Positions 22,365 through 31,450 of a stretch of 64,000 bases of DNA are shown here, piece after piece. The DNA is from CAZRIZ01 sp050950465 (GTDB taxonomy: Bacteria > Patescibacteriota > Saccharimonadia > Saccharimonadales > Saccharimonadaceae), in contig JBMNHQ010000002.1 of the NCBI GenBank assembly GCA_050950465.1, forward strand, positions 430,951-494,950, read 5' to 3'. The position numbers and the translations under genes are program-made. Below the pieces are notes generated by a model. It did not search any database, had not been told where the DNA came from, and was given only the letters and a program-made list of their open reading frames with translations. Each line of letters starts with the position of its first letter. The first letter of the stretch is position 1.

Positions 22365-25181
22365 TTATTTCTTAAAATATTGTCTCAAATATTGTCCAGT
22401 ATAGGACTTATCGACTCGACTAACTTGTTCGGGCGTACCAGTCGCAACAATTTCGCCACCTTTTTCGCCACCCTCGGGACCGAGATCAATAATCCAATCG
22501 GCGGATTTAATAATTTCTAAGTTATGTTCAATCACTACCACCGTATTACCTTCATCAACCAATTTCTGAACAATTTGTAGTAAACGCACCACATCATCAA
22601 CATGCAAGCCCGTAGTTGGTTCATCCAGAATATATAGAGTTCTACCAGTCGAACGACGTGACAGTTCAGTTGCTAATTTAACGCGTTGAGCTTCACCGCC
22701 TGAAAGTGTCGTTGCTGATTGTCCTAGGCCGATATAACCCAAACCAACCTCAACCATAACATCTAACTTGCGCTTCAAACTAGGTAAATTCTTAAAAAAA
22801 TCAGCCGCTTCTTCGATGGTCATGTTTAACACATCGCTGATGGACTTACCTTTGTATTTGATCTCCAGAACCTCTTTGTTGTAACGCTTACCACGACACT
22901 CGTCGCAGGTCACATAAACATCGGGCAGAAAATGCATCTCAATCTTTTTGACACCATCACCCTGACAAGCTTCACAGCGTCCACCTTTGACATTAAAACT
23001 AAAGCGCCCAGCCTTATAACCACGTAGATTAGCCTCTGGTAATGAGGCGAATAGATCACGAATTTGCGTAAATAATCCCGTGTAAGTTGCTGGATTAGAT
23101 CGTGGTGTGCGCCCAATTGCCGACTGATCAATCACAATCACCTTATCGATTTTCTCTAATCCTTCAATACCATCATGCTTACCGGCAATTTCTTTAGCTC
23201 GATAAAAACGCGCCATTAATTCGCGAGCTAGAATTTGATTAACTAGCGTCGACTTACCAGAACCAGAGACACCAGTCACAACTGTTAAAACACCAAGCGG
23301 GAAACTAACGTTAATTTTTTTCAAATTATGCTCACTGGCACCTAACACTGTTAAGACTTGATCTCTTTTGACCGCGCGACGCTTAGTCGGCAAAGCAATC
23401 TTCTTTTTGCCAAGTAAGTATTGACCAGTGATGCTAGCTGGATTTCGCATCACATCCTCAGGTGTACCTGCCGCGACAATCTCGCCACCATGTTTACCCG
23501 CCCCCGGACCGACATCGATTAAATAGTCAGCTTGACGAATTGTGTCCTCATCATGCTCAACCACTAAAACTGTATTGCCTAAATCACGTAAGTGACGCAG
23601 GGTATCCAATAAGCGATTGTTGTCACGCTGATGTAGACCAATAGATGGCTCATCTAGAACATACAATACGCCCTGTAAACCTGAGCCAATTTGAGTAGCT
23701 AGGCGGATACGCTGTGACTCACCGCCTGAGAGGGTATTAGCGGCGCGACCAAGAGCTAAATAATTTAAGCCAACGTCGTGTAAAAAATCCAAGCGCGCCA
23801 TGATTTCTTTAATAATTGGCCGAGCAATTAACATTTTCTCATCAGACAATTTAATATGGGCAAAATACTCCACCGCTCGATCGACTGGCAAATCGCTGAC
23901 ATTCATAATGTTTTTTTCAGCCACAGTCACCGCTAAAACTTCTGGCTTAAGTCGTCGCCCCTTACAGGCATGACAGGGAATCTCACGCATAAAACGCTCG
24001 ATGTCCTTGCGAATAAACTCTGAATCGGTTTCACGATGACGACGCTCAAGATTTGGAATTACGCCTTCGAAAACTGTTTCAAATGACCGACCATTACTAG
24101 TCTCAACACTATAAGTATGGTCACCAGTACCGTATAAAATTAAGTCAATCTGCGACTTAGACATTTTCTTAATTGGCACGCGCAAGCTAAAACCATTAGC
24201 TTCAGCCACTGCGCCTAGACGCCTAAGATACCAGCTCTCATAACCAAGGCGGTTATATGGCCTAATACCACCCTCAGCAATAGTTAAATTAGGATTTAAT
24301 ACTAAACTCGGATCGATCTCTTGACGAACACCAAGTCCGGTGCAGACTGGACAAGCTCCCATTGGGGCATTAAAACTAAACAAACGCGGCTCAAGTTCTG
24401 GAATGTTAACTTCCGGATGGAGCGGACAAGCATAACGTAAAGAATAAGTCACTATCTCCTCAGTATCAGCATCCAGAATTTCTACTACCTCGTTACCATG
24501 TTGCAAAGCCTGTTCAATTGAGTTAGTTAATCGCACACTCAAATCTGGACTTACCGCTAAACGATCAACCACTAGCTCGATAGTATGTTTATAGCTCTTT
24601 TGTAGTTCAGGAAACTCATCTAAATCGTAAATTACGCCATTGACTCGCACTCTGGCATAACCCTGCTTAGTGTACTCAGCAGGAACATGCGCAAATTCAC
24701 CTTTTTTAGCCTTAACCAGTGGCGCTAAAATAATAATTCGTTTACCCATAAAGGTCGTCGATATTTCATCGATAATTGACTGCTCAGTTTGACGCGACAC
24801 CTCACGACCACAAATCGGACAATGTGGTATACCAACCCGAGCAAACAACAGGCGCATATAATCATAAATTTCAGTCACGGTCGCTACGGTTGAACGCGGG
24901 TTACGCGAAGCGGTTTTTTGATCAATTGAAATAGCGGGCGACAAGCCAGTAATCATATCAACATCGGGTTTGTCCATAATGCCCAAAAACTGCCGAGCAT
25001 AACTCGATAAACTCTCGACATAACGACGCTGACCTTCAGCGTAAATCGTATCAAAAGCTAGAGTTGATTTGCCCGAACCCGACAAGCCAGTAATCACCAC
25101 CAACTTATCACGTGGAATCTTCAAATCGATATTTTTCAAGTTGTGCTGACGCGCACCTCTTATCTCAATATAATCCTGCAT
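22365..25181 (-). CDS. uvrA: Excinuclease ABC subunit A
   Basis: Damage-recognition ATPase of nucleotide excision repair. Two ABC ATPase modules: Walker A GLSGSGKST (about 32-40) and GVSGSGKST near residue 640. Signature motifs LSGGESQRIRLA and LSGGEAQRVKLA, and Walker B VLDEPSIGLH and ILDEPTTGLH. Zinc Cys pairs occur at CPICGR, CHACKGR and CEACQGDG/CDECRGK. Length 938 aa is normal. A TGC-TATAAT extended -10 lies 11 bases before the ATG, leaving only a few leader bases. uvrB is not in the window. Confidence 0.98.
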   Translation of the reverse strand: MQDYIEIRGARQHNLKNIDLKIPRDKLVVITGLSGSGKSTLAFDTIYAEGQRRYVESLSSYARQFLGIMDKPDVDMITGLSPAISIDQKTASRNPRSTVATVTEIYDYMRLLFARVGIPHCPICGREVSRQTEQSIIDEISTTFMGKRIIILAPLVKAKKGEFAHVPAEYTKQGYARVRVNGVIYDLDEFPELQKSYKHTIELVVDRLAVSPDLSVRLTNSIEQALQHGNEVVEILDADTEEIVTYSLRYACPLHPEVNIPELEPRLFSFNAPMGACPVCTGLGVRQEIDPSLVLNPNLTIAEGGIRPYNRLGYESWYLRRLGAVAEANGFSLRVPIKKMSKSQIDLILYGTGDHTYSVETSNGRSFETVFEGVIPNLERRHRETDSEFIRKDIERFMREIPCHACKGRRLKPEVLAVTVAEKNIMNVSDLPVDRAVEYFAHIKLSDEKMLIARPIIKEIMARLDFLHDVGLNYLALGRAANTLSGGESQRIRLATQIGSGLQGVLYVLDEPSIGLHQRDNNRLLDTLRHLRDLGNTVLVVEHDEDTIRQADYLIDVGPGAGKHGGEIVAAGTPEDVMRNPASITGQYLLGKKKIALPTKRRAVKRDQVLTVLGASEHNLKKINVSFPLGVLTVVTGVSGSGKSTLVNQILARELMARFYRAKEIAGKHDGIEGLEKIDKVIVIDQSAIGRTPRSNPATYTGLFTQIRDLFASLPEANLRGYKAGRFSFNVKGGRCEACQGDGVKKIEMHFLPDVYVTCDECRGKRYNKEVLEIKYKGKSISDVLNMTIEEAADFFKNLPSLKRKLDVMVEVGLGYIGLGQSATTLSGGEAQRVKLATELSRRSTGRTLYILDEPTTGLHVDDVVRLLQIVQKLVDEGNTVVVIEHNLEIIKSADWIIDLGPEGGEKGGEIVATGTPEQVSRVDKSYTGQYLRQYFKK

Positions 25182-25245
25182 AAAGCCGCTAGATTATAGC
25201 ACAGAAAGGCGGTTTTTACCAGATGTGCGTATAACTCACGTTGTC

Positions 25246-25274
25246 TTGACAAAAGTAAGTATTAATGTTATAAT
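25246..25274 (+). promoter_or_regulatory. Perfect sigma-70-type promoter of the 136-aa orphan gene
   Basis: TTGACA (25246-25251), a 17-base spacer and TATAAT (25269-25274), both hexamers matching consensus. This is the strongest promoter I can see in the window. Confidence 0.8.
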
Positions 25275-25282
25275 GAAAGAAC

Positions 25283-25320
25283 ACCGGATTAAATCCGGTA
25301 GTATAGTCGCCGAGCGACTA
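25283..25320 (+). promoter_or_regulatory. Two stem-loops in the 5' leader of the 136-aa orphan gene
   Basis: ACCGGA-ttaaa-TCCGGT (25283-25299) and TAGTCG-5 nt-CGACTA (25304-25320) lie back to back between the promoter and the GGAGG site. They have no T run, so they are more likely mRNA-stabilising or translation-control elements than terminators. Confidence 0.6.
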
Positions 25321-25336
25321 AAATTTGGAGGATGTT

Positions 25337-25747
25337 ATGTTGTCAGTAAGAAGACGTGTGACTAGGAAGGGTGATCTATCATACGAGTTTGATCACAATC
25401 TGCCAAAAGGGCTATTTCTTCGAACCATACCTGGGATAATTGGACTGAAGAAGCAGAGACAGCGTCTAAATCCGCGGTTCGCTGATGCATCTCAGATGAT
25501 TTTCATTAAAAACTTATTTGATTCTGGAGCTGTTTTGATGATGGAGATTACTGAGAAAGCAATTGTATTGACCGTTGATCCCGATTTGGACAGAGGTGAT
25601 GTTGACACGGTTGTCAGCACACAAATCGAACTGCTCAAAGAAACTACTTGTCAGATCAAACCTGATGGGAGGACAGCGAAAGCCTCTGAGGCCAACTGGA
25701 ATGGTCGACGCTTTTTTAAGCTAGAATACATCCCAGTCTTAACGTGA
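25337..25747 (+). CDS. Orphan small protein under a consensus promoter
   Basis: A 136-aa basic-to-neutral soluble protein of unknown family. It starts with a Lys/Arg-rich stretch (SVRRRVTRKGDLSYEFD) and ends with a beta-looking segment (GRRFFKLEYIPVLT). I chose ATG 25337 since GGAGGA lies 5-6 bases before it; the in-frame TTG at 25325 would put that site inside the gene. Perfect promoter, two leader hairpins and a strong terminator mark it as an independent and probably abundant transcript. No membrane segment. Function not assignable. Confidence 0.78.
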   Translation: MLSVRRRVTRKGDLSYEFDHNLPKGLFLRTIPGIIGLKKQRQRLNPRFADASQMIFIKNLFDSGAVLMMEITEKAIVLTVDPDLDRGDVDTVVSTQIELLKETTCQIKPDGRTAKASEANWNGRRFFKLEYIPVLT

Positions 25748-25754
25748 CATCGAG

Positions 25755-25783
25755 GAGCCGACAGCATGTAGTCGGCTCTTTTC
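25755..25783 (+). terminator. Intrinsic terminator
   Basis: GAGCCGAC and GTCGGCTC arms around an 8-base loop, then TTTTC, just after the orphan-gene stop. Confidence 0.85.
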
Positions 25784-25789
25784 TTTGGC

Positions 25790-27253
25790 TTAAAAACTAT
25801 CAGCTGGAACTATACTCTCTAGCCACAATTTAAGTTCACTAACACAGAACTCAGTCGATTCATCTTGCGCCAAGGCTTCCAACTCTTGTATAAAGTTTGG
25901 CAACTGTCGCTGTAAGCGCACCGTACGCCATTTTTCCCACTTAAGCACTTCAGCTTCACTTAAACTACGCGGAAAAGATCTAGCTTTATAGCCTAAAAAC
26001 ATTTCCGGTAAGCGCTCGTCGCTAAACTCTACCCGATAATCACGCAATTCATTACTCGACAGTTGACTAATTTCCTGCACTCTTCGCTTGTCTGGATCAT
26101 CCAAAAACGCGTCATACAGTCGCTCCTCAGCAGGAGCTGGCGACTCGTCAGCGAATTTCTGCTCAATTTGACGTTCTTTTAAGTCAGCCAATATCTTAAT
26201 ATTTTGAATTAATTTTGGATTATTGCGTAGCACCTCAACTCGCTGCTTGATCACAGCCGAATCAAGCTTTAGGCGGGCGTAGTCTTCTTTGCGCAACACC
26301 GACATCGGTGCTACCGCTGGACAACGATTATAGCGCAAAGTTTTGAAATAAACTCGCCTTTCATTCACCTCCGTATCACCATTTTTATCATCGGATTTGA
26401 CATCTTTAGATTTTGAGTGTTTAGATAGAAATAGGGCGATTTCAGAAGGGGACTTGTCGAGCAAATCTACTGGATCATAGCGCAAATTATAAACCATAAT
26501 GTTGTTATTTTTACAATCAAAAATAGGGTAGGCGAGGGTAGTTTTTTCAAATTCCGATTCTAAGCGCCCACTACTATAAACAAAGGGTGCTGGATGATCA
26601 AGGTTGACTAATTGTTGTACTAACCTCTTGTCACGCATTTTTAATAAATACCCCCACATCTTTGGATCTGACTCTTTAATTAATCGCCCTACTTCGATTA
26701 GCGCCTCGACATCACTCAAGGCATCGTGTGCTTGACTATGCTCAAGTTTATTTAATTGACTTAATAATTCCAAACGATTAGTTGGCTTACCATCTTCACC
26801 AATCGGCCACTTGATTTTTCCGGGACGCACCGCCCTAGTAAAACGTACCACATCTAACAAATCCCAACGACTACGACCATCTTTATAGGTCCATTCATAT
26901 GGATCACGAAAATTGCGCCAAAATAAATGGCGAATAAATTCGTCATCGAAACGAACGTTGTTGTAACCAACCACGATAGTATTTGGGGTAAATATTTCAT
27001 TTAAAATCAAATCGCAAGCTTCGGCTTCAGTATAACCCTCCTCGATTGTCTTCTGGGGCGTAATACCAGTAACGCTGATTGCTACCGGGCTAGGCAAGGT
27101 GTCGTCACTTAACTTTATTAGAAAATTAAACGGCTCACCGATTGGGTTTAGGTCCAAATCGGTGCGAATTGCCGCAAATTGCATAATACGATCAGAGCGA
27201 GGATTCAAACCACTGGTCTCCAAATCATAGAAAACAAAACCGAGTTTGGACAT
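25790..27253 (-). CDS. sbcB: Exodeoxyribonuclease I (3'-5' ssDNA exonuclease)
   Basis: DnaQ/DEDD-family exonuclease of the ExoI type that degrades single-stranded DNA in the 3' to 5' direction. Motif I is FYDLETSGLNP, followed by QFAAIRTD; motif II is GYNNVRFDDEFIRHLFWRNF; motif III contains HDALSDVEA. These agree closely with E. coli ExoI, including SRWDLLDV. Length 487 aa matches the family. Its ATG (27253) overlaps the obg TGA by one base, which indicates coupled translation. Likely role in recombination, mismatch repair and DNA end processing. Confidence 0.93.
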   Translation of the reverse strand: MSKLGFVFYDLETSGLNPRSDRIMQFAAIRTDLDLNPIGEPFNFLIKLSDDTLPSPVAISVTGITPQKTIEEGYTEAEACDLILNEIFTPNTIVVGYNNVRFDDEFIRHLFWRNFRDPYEWTYKDGRSRWDLLDVVRFTRAVRPGKIKWPIGEDGKPTNRLELLSQLNKLEHSQAHDALSDVEALIEVGRLIKESDPKMWGYLLKMRDKRLVQQLVNLDHPAPFVYSSGRLESEFEKTTLAYPIFDCKNNNIMVYNLRYDPVDLLDKSPSEIALFLSKHSKSKDVKSDDKNGDTEVNERRVYFKTLRYNRCPAVAPMSVLRKEDYARLKLDSAVIKQRVEVLRNNPKLIQNIKILADLKERQIEQKFADESPAPAEERLYDAFLDDPDKRRVQEISQLSSNELRDYRVEFSDERLPEMFLGYKARSFPRSLSEAEVLKWEKWRTVRLQRQLPNFIQELEALAQDESTEFCVSELKLWLESIVPADSF

Positions 27254-28554
27254 CAATTCATCTCCTCGAGAGTAAACTCAGGATCATCGCCAATTTGGAT
27301 TAAGCTCGCATCAACTGCACCCTGCTTTATTAATTCACGTGTGATACCATTCTTACGCATGATGTGACGCAAGCGGTTAATAGCCTCCCAGTTGGAATAA
27401 TCGGTCCGACGACTAAAGCGTTCGATTTTTTTACCAGTAACCTGAAAACCACCTTTGCATTTTTCAACCCGCCATTTTTCTGCTAAAACTTCGTCATCGA
27501 GCGAAATAACTGGCGTGTCATTATTACCGTTCGCTATTTGCTCTCGCTCGAGCTTAAGCTGACGTTGACGCTCAGCTCTTACCTGCTTAACTAAAACTCG
27601 CAGCAGGTCTTTTATTCCAGTTTTGGCGACAGAAGAAATTGTATAAATTGGTGTTGCTTCAGGCACTACAGCACGCAACTGCTCAACTTGATGAGCTACA
27701 ATATCAACATCTAAGCCATCGATTTTTGTTAGGGCTACAATCTCTGGTCGCTCACCTAACGTAGCATCGTAGGTAACTAATTCTTGACGAATAGTTGTGT
27801 AGTCTTTAGCAACATCGTCGTGCCAAGCATCAATCAGATGTAGAAAAACCGCCGTACGCTCAACATGACGTAAAAACCCCGTACCCAAACCTCTACCCTG
27901 ACTAGCACCCTCAATTAATCCTGGAATATCAGCAATCAACAGACTAGTGTTGTCAACTTCGGCTACACCCAAATTCGGCACCAAAGTAGTGAATTCATAG
28001 TCGGCAATTTCAGGCTTGGCACTAGACACTACCGATAAGAAAGTTGATTTACCAACATTAGGCAAACCAATTATCCCAACATCAGCTAACATCTTTAATT
28101 CTAATTCGACTGTAAAGGCCTCACCAGCCTCACCTCGCTCGGCAATAGTCGGCGCTTGACGAACCGAAGACCTGAAATGCCAATTACCAAAACCACCTAC
28201 CCCACCTCGAGCAATGATTTCTCTCTGCCCGTCTTTAACTAAGTCAGCCACCACATCACCATTGCGTTTAACTACCGTACCAATTGGTACACGCACCACC
28301 AAGTCAGCGCCATTTTTACCACTGCGCTTGGCCTTACCGCCATCACCACCATTCTCTGCTTTAAGTTCTGGTCGAAAACGTAAATTCATTAAAGTATCTA
28401 TATCATGCACAGCCTCAAAAATTACGTCGCCACCCTTGCCACCATCACCACCATCGGGCCCACCTTTGTCAACAAATTTCTCGCGACGAAAACTCCTCGC
28501 GCCATCACCACCTTTGCCCGCCGTTAAATTAACTGTTACAACATCTACAAACAT
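27253..28554 (-). CDS. obg: GTPase Obg (ribosome-assembly GTPase)
   Basis: Essential GTPase in 50S maturation and growth control. The Gly-rich Obg fold (about 1-155; KGGPDGGDGGKGGDVIF) precedes the G domain: G1 GLPNVGKST, G3 DIPGLIEGA, G4 TKID and G5 SSVAKTG. The C-terminal OCT domain has WRVEKCKGGFQVTGKKIERF. Length 433 aa is normal. It is followed by sbcB with a one-base overlap. Confidence 0.97.
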   Translation of the reverse strand: MFVDVVTVNLTAGKGGDGARSFRREKFVDKGGPDGGDGGKGGDVIFEAVHDIDTLMNLRFRPELKAENGGDGGKAKRSGKNGADLVVRVPIGTVVKRNGDVVADLVKDGQREIIARGGVGGFGNWHFRSSVRQAPTIAERGEAGEAFTVELELKMLADVGIIGLPNVGKSTFLSVVSSAKPEIADYEFTTLVPNLGVAEVDNTSLLIADIPGLIEGASQGRGLGTGFLRHVERTAVFLHLIDAWHDDVAKDYTTIRQELVTYDATLGERPEIVALTKIDGLDVDIVAHQVEQLRAVVPEATPIYTISSVAKTGIKDLLRVLVKQVRAERQRQLKLEREQIANGNNDTPVISLDDEVLAEKWRVEKCKGGFQVTGKKIERFSRRTDYSNWEAINRLRHIMRKNGITRELIKQGAVDASLIQIGDDPEFTLEEMN

Positions 28555-28577
28555 CTTATCTTTAAGTATACGACAAA

Positions 28578-29780
28578 TTAACGAATAAAAGTGTATTTAC
28601 TGTAAGTTTCGGCCGTCCAAGTTTCGTAGCCAACACACCATAGACAGTGATTAATACCATTCATATCTGACACATTAATAGAGGAGATTGAACCATTATT
28701 GTTATAATTAATACTTTCAACTATACCCACGTGCCCCGCCCAACCAGTCTTGGTCTGAAAGACTGCGCCAGCCATTGGCACACCTCTAGTAACGGTATAG
28801 GCGCCAGATGCGATCGCAGCTGTATCCCAAGTACGGGCATTGCCCCAATTGCTACCAACCGTACGACCACCATTTAGCTGAGCAAAGCGATTATAAGCAT
28901 ACCAAGTGCACCAACCTGGAGCGTATTTATTGCCAGCGTAAACAGTCTGCTTAAATACCGGACGACGAACTGGTGGTTTATAACCCGGACGCTCTGTTTC
29001 GGGCAAGATGCCATCAGGTATAACAACCTTAGTCCCAGCGACTAGACCACTCAGTTCCAAATTATTAATTGCTACAATTTGACCAGCGTTTGAACCATAG
29101 CGCTCGACTATAGACTCATAAGTATCACCATCCTTGACCGTATAATAAACGCCATTAACCGGCAGAATCGCTAACTCCTTACCCTCACTTAAATCATTAC
29201 TTGTTAGACTATTAGCCCATTTAATGGTTTGGTCCGAGATGCCATATCTCGCTGCCAGTTGATCAACCGTCTCGCCGGCTCTCACAGTATAGATTTTAAC
29301 CCCTTGCCTTCCACCACCTAAGCTGGCAATCTCAGGTTTTGCCAGGATTGGCTCAGCTTTTTGTACCGCACTAGCTTGAATCTCGGCTGAAGTGGCAGTA
29401 TTGGCAGCATAGATTGCTACTGGCAAGTTAGCCTGCTCGGCCACGCTAGCAACAATTCCTGCCTCGACTACGTTATCAACCTTGGAAACAGTCGGTAGCT
29501 TTGTCTGAGGGTTCTGATTAGTTGCGGTAGACTCTACTGAGGTAACCACCTTAGGTTGAGACGGTAAATAGTTAATTATTACAATAACTAGAAGTAAAAC
29601 AAAAGGCGAGATAATCAAAAACCTCCAAAGGCGACTCGACATCGGCTTAGGTTTAGTAGTCTTAGCAATTTGCTTAGCAATTTGTTTTTGACTACGCTTG
29701 TCAGCCCATCGTTTACGAATGGCATCAAGCTTCGATTTAACAAAATTTTTTATAAATCTTCTCCGGCTAATTGTCACCAA
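28578..29780 (-). CDS. LysM x2 + CHAP cell-wall amidase/peptidase
   Basis: Envelope hydrolase with an N-terminal basic region and membrane anchor (LWRFLIISPFVLLLVIVII, about 49-67). A low-complexity linker is followed by two LysM peptidoglycan-binding modules (YTVRAGETVDQLAARYG and YTVKDGDTYESIVERYG). The C-terminal CHAP domain has the catalytic Cys in GWCTWYAYNR and His in WAGHVGIVES. This class cuts peptide cross-links of peptidoglycan. Two more Cys (NHCLWCVG) near the end may form a disulfide. The upstream 160 bases contain strong inverted repeats, so expression may be controlled by leader structure. Confidence 0.92.
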   Translation of the reverse strand: MVTISRRRFIKNFVKSKLDAIRKRWADKRSQKQIAKQIAKTTKPKPMSSRLWRFLIISPFVLLLVIVIINYLPSQPKVVTSVESTATNQNPQTKLPTVSKVDNVVEAGIVASVAEQANLPVAIYAANTATSAEIQASAVQKAEPILAKPEIASLGGGRQGVKIYTVRAGETVDQLAARYGISDQTIKWANSLTSNDLSEGKELAILPVNGVYYTVKDGDTYESIVERYGSNAGQIVAINNLELSGLVAGTKVVIPDGILPETERPGYKPPVRRPVFKQTVYAGNKYAPGWCTWYAYNRFAQLNGGRTVGSNWGNARTWDTAAIASGAYTVTRGVPMAGAVFQTKTGWAGHVGIVESINYNNNGSISSINVSDMNGINHCLWCVGYETWTAETYSKYTFIR

Positions 29781-29786
29781 TCAGCA

Positions 29787-29942
29787 TTAGCAATTTACAT
29801 TAATAGGTGTTCGACCATTTAGTTAGCTTACTTCCCGTGCTAAATTGCTAAGTATATCTTCGCTTTTAAAGGAAAATTCACCCCTTTAAAACACACAAAT
29901 ATACCACTATAATTCTAGCAAATTAGCCTTTAGAGTCAAATT
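29787..29942 (-). promoter_or_regulatory. Structured leader and promoter of the LysM/CHAP gene
   Basis: On the minus strand TTGACT and TAGAAT, spaced by 16 bases, begin near 29942. Then come TTTTAAAGG/CCTTTAAAA arms (29864-29891) and 11-base perfect arms TTAGCAATTTA/TAAATTGCTAA (29787-29797 and 29841-29851) 43 bases apart. The first hairpin may end the mltG transcript; the second would structure the mRNA leader. Confidence 0.5.
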
Positions 29943-29944
29943 AT

Positions 29945-31051
29945 CTATTGAACCGAACACTTAACTTTGCAATATTGTTTGATTTTGCTTTCATGCTCAG
30001 TATAAGTATGAGAAAAATGATTTTTACCATCATCCCCAGTTAGGAAGAAGTTATAGTCACCCTCGGCAGGGTTGGCCACGGCCAACAATGAGCTGGTTGA
30101 AGGTGAGGCAATTGGTGTTGGTGGCCAACCAGCATAACGTCGAGTATTGTAGGGCGAATCAATATACAAATTATTTTTAGTACCCGCCAAACGCGAAGCG
30201 TACTGATATGTCACATCGGAACCAAATTTATCACCAGCACGTGCCCGCTTTAAGAAAATTTGCGCCGCCTGAGCACGATCAGACTTAACTGCCAACTCCC
30301 TCTCAATCATTGAGGCCATAATTATGCCTTGATAGAGTGTCAACCCCTGTTCTTGATACTTTTCCACCAATTTGTTATCTGTAATAAACCTGTGATAGTG
30401 ATCAAAATAATATTTTAGAACATCCTCAATTGAAGCATTAACGTCAAAATGGAGCGTCTCGGGATAAATTAATCCCTCAAGATTAGTCACTTCGGGCAAG
30501 AGCTCAAACAGTGGATGGTCACGCTGAGTTTTAGCAAAAGCAACATCAATCTGCTCATCAGAAAAGCCAACCTTTTGCAAGGCTTCGCGATGGGTTGGCG
30601 TGGGGTCATCGTCGTAGAAACGAAAATTTAGTGTCGCCCCAGGGAAAAATGTAACTGACATTTGTTGCTTCAATTTGCCAGAGGTTAGTGCTGCCACAAT
30701 TTCCGCAACCGACATCGATGGTTTTAAATAATAAGTCCCCTCTTGCAGTGAGCCACCAGTTTTATTGAGACGATTATACAGTTCAAAAGCTCGATGATTG
30801 CGAATTAACCCGTTGTCCACTAGCTTTTTAGCAATCTTACTGGCATTGTCGCCTTTCATGACGGCAAATTCCTTAGCCTCTTCAGCTTGCTCATTTACTG
30901 GCTTAAGATTATCTTGATACCATTTATAACCAAGCCCAAAAGCACCAACTAGCAGCACAACAACCACACTAAAACCGATTAATAGCCATTTTAGCCAACG
31001 GCGAGGTTTGGTATTATTTTGATCTAGGGCCAACTTCTTTTTACCAATCAT
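29945..31051 (-). CDS. mltG: Endolytic murein transglycosylase MltG
   Basis: YceG/MltG-family membrane enzyme that cleaves nascent glycan strands and sets their length. Residues about 20-42 are the single membrane helix (LKWLLIGFSVVVVLLVGAFGLG). A LysM-like region follows (MKGDNASKIAKKLVDNGLI). The catalytic domain includes IIMASMIERELAV with the catalytic Glu, and the family signature YNTRRYAGWPPTPIASPS. Length 368 aa. It overlaps the ruvX stop by 4 bases and is the last gene of the PilM-like/532-aa/ruvX/mltG operon. Cys residues at the end (YCKVKCSVQ) are unusual. Confidence 0.94.
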   Translation of the reverse strand: MIGKKKLALDQNNTKPRRWLKWLLIGFSVVVVLLVGAFGLGYKWYQDNLKPVNEQAEEAKEFAVMKGDNASKIAKKLVDNGLIRNHRAFELYNRLNKTGGSLQEGTYYLKPSMSVAEIVAALTSGKLKQQMSVTFFPGATLNFRFYDDDPTPTHREALQKVGFSDEQIDVAFAKTQRDHPLFELLPEVTNLEGLIYPETLHFDVNASIEDVLKYYFDHYHRFITDNKLVEKYQEQGLTLYQGIIMASMIERELAVKSDRAQAAQIFLKRARAGDKFGSDVTYQYASRLAGTKNNLYIDSPYNTRRYAGWPPTPIASPSTSSLLAVANPAEGDYNFFLTGDDGKNHFSHTYTEHESKIKQYCKVKCSVQ

Positions 31052-31449
31052 AAATTCTCCAAAAAATCTTCTAGTATTATCACTGCCGCCATAGCATCGA
31101 TGTCAGCTTTGTCATAGATTTTTCCATAACTCTTTAGACGCTCTTCAGCCAATACGCTAGTAACCGACTCATCTTGGAACACAACTTCAGGAAAAGCCTG
31201 ACGTAATTTTTGAACAAAAGCCTCAACCTCAGCTGTTTGCTTAGTTGGCTCGCCTGATTGATTGCGTGGATAGCCAACGACAATTTTTTCAACACCTTCC
31301 AGTTTGGCTAGTTTAGCAATCTTACCAATCGATTCGTTATCACTTGTAATGGTTTCTTGTGGTACGGCAATTTTAATTTGATCATCACCCAACGCTATAC
31401 CAATACGACTAGAGCCATAATCTAATGAAAGATATTTTTTGGCTGACAT
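31048..31449 (-). CDS. ruvX: Holliday junction resolvase / 16S pre-rRNA nuclease RuvX (YqgF)
   Basis: RNase H-fold nuclease. In E. coli YqgF takes part in 16S rRNA 5'-end maturation. LSLDYGSSRIGIALGD (8-23) holds the first catalytic Asp. VVGYPRNQSGEPTKQ (about 57-71) and QDESVTSVLAEERL give the other acidic residues. The last Asp is in DKADIDAMAAVIIL. At 133 aa it is normal. It overlaps mltG by ATGA and follows the 532-aa gene by one base. Confidence 0.93.
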   Translation of the reverse strand: MSAKKYLSLDYGSSRIGIALGDDQIKIAVPQETITSDNESIGKIAKLAKLEGVEKIVVGYPRNQSGEPTKQTAEVEAFVQKLRQAFPEVVFQDESVTSVLAEERLKSYGKIYDKADIDAMAAVIILEDFLENL

Positions 31450-31450
31450 G

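Noticed and set aside
29781..29944. Firm call of a c-di-AMP riboswitch
   Set aside because: Short motifs match, but the 5' pairing strand would lie in or before the promoter and the motif order differs. It is reported only as a structured leader.
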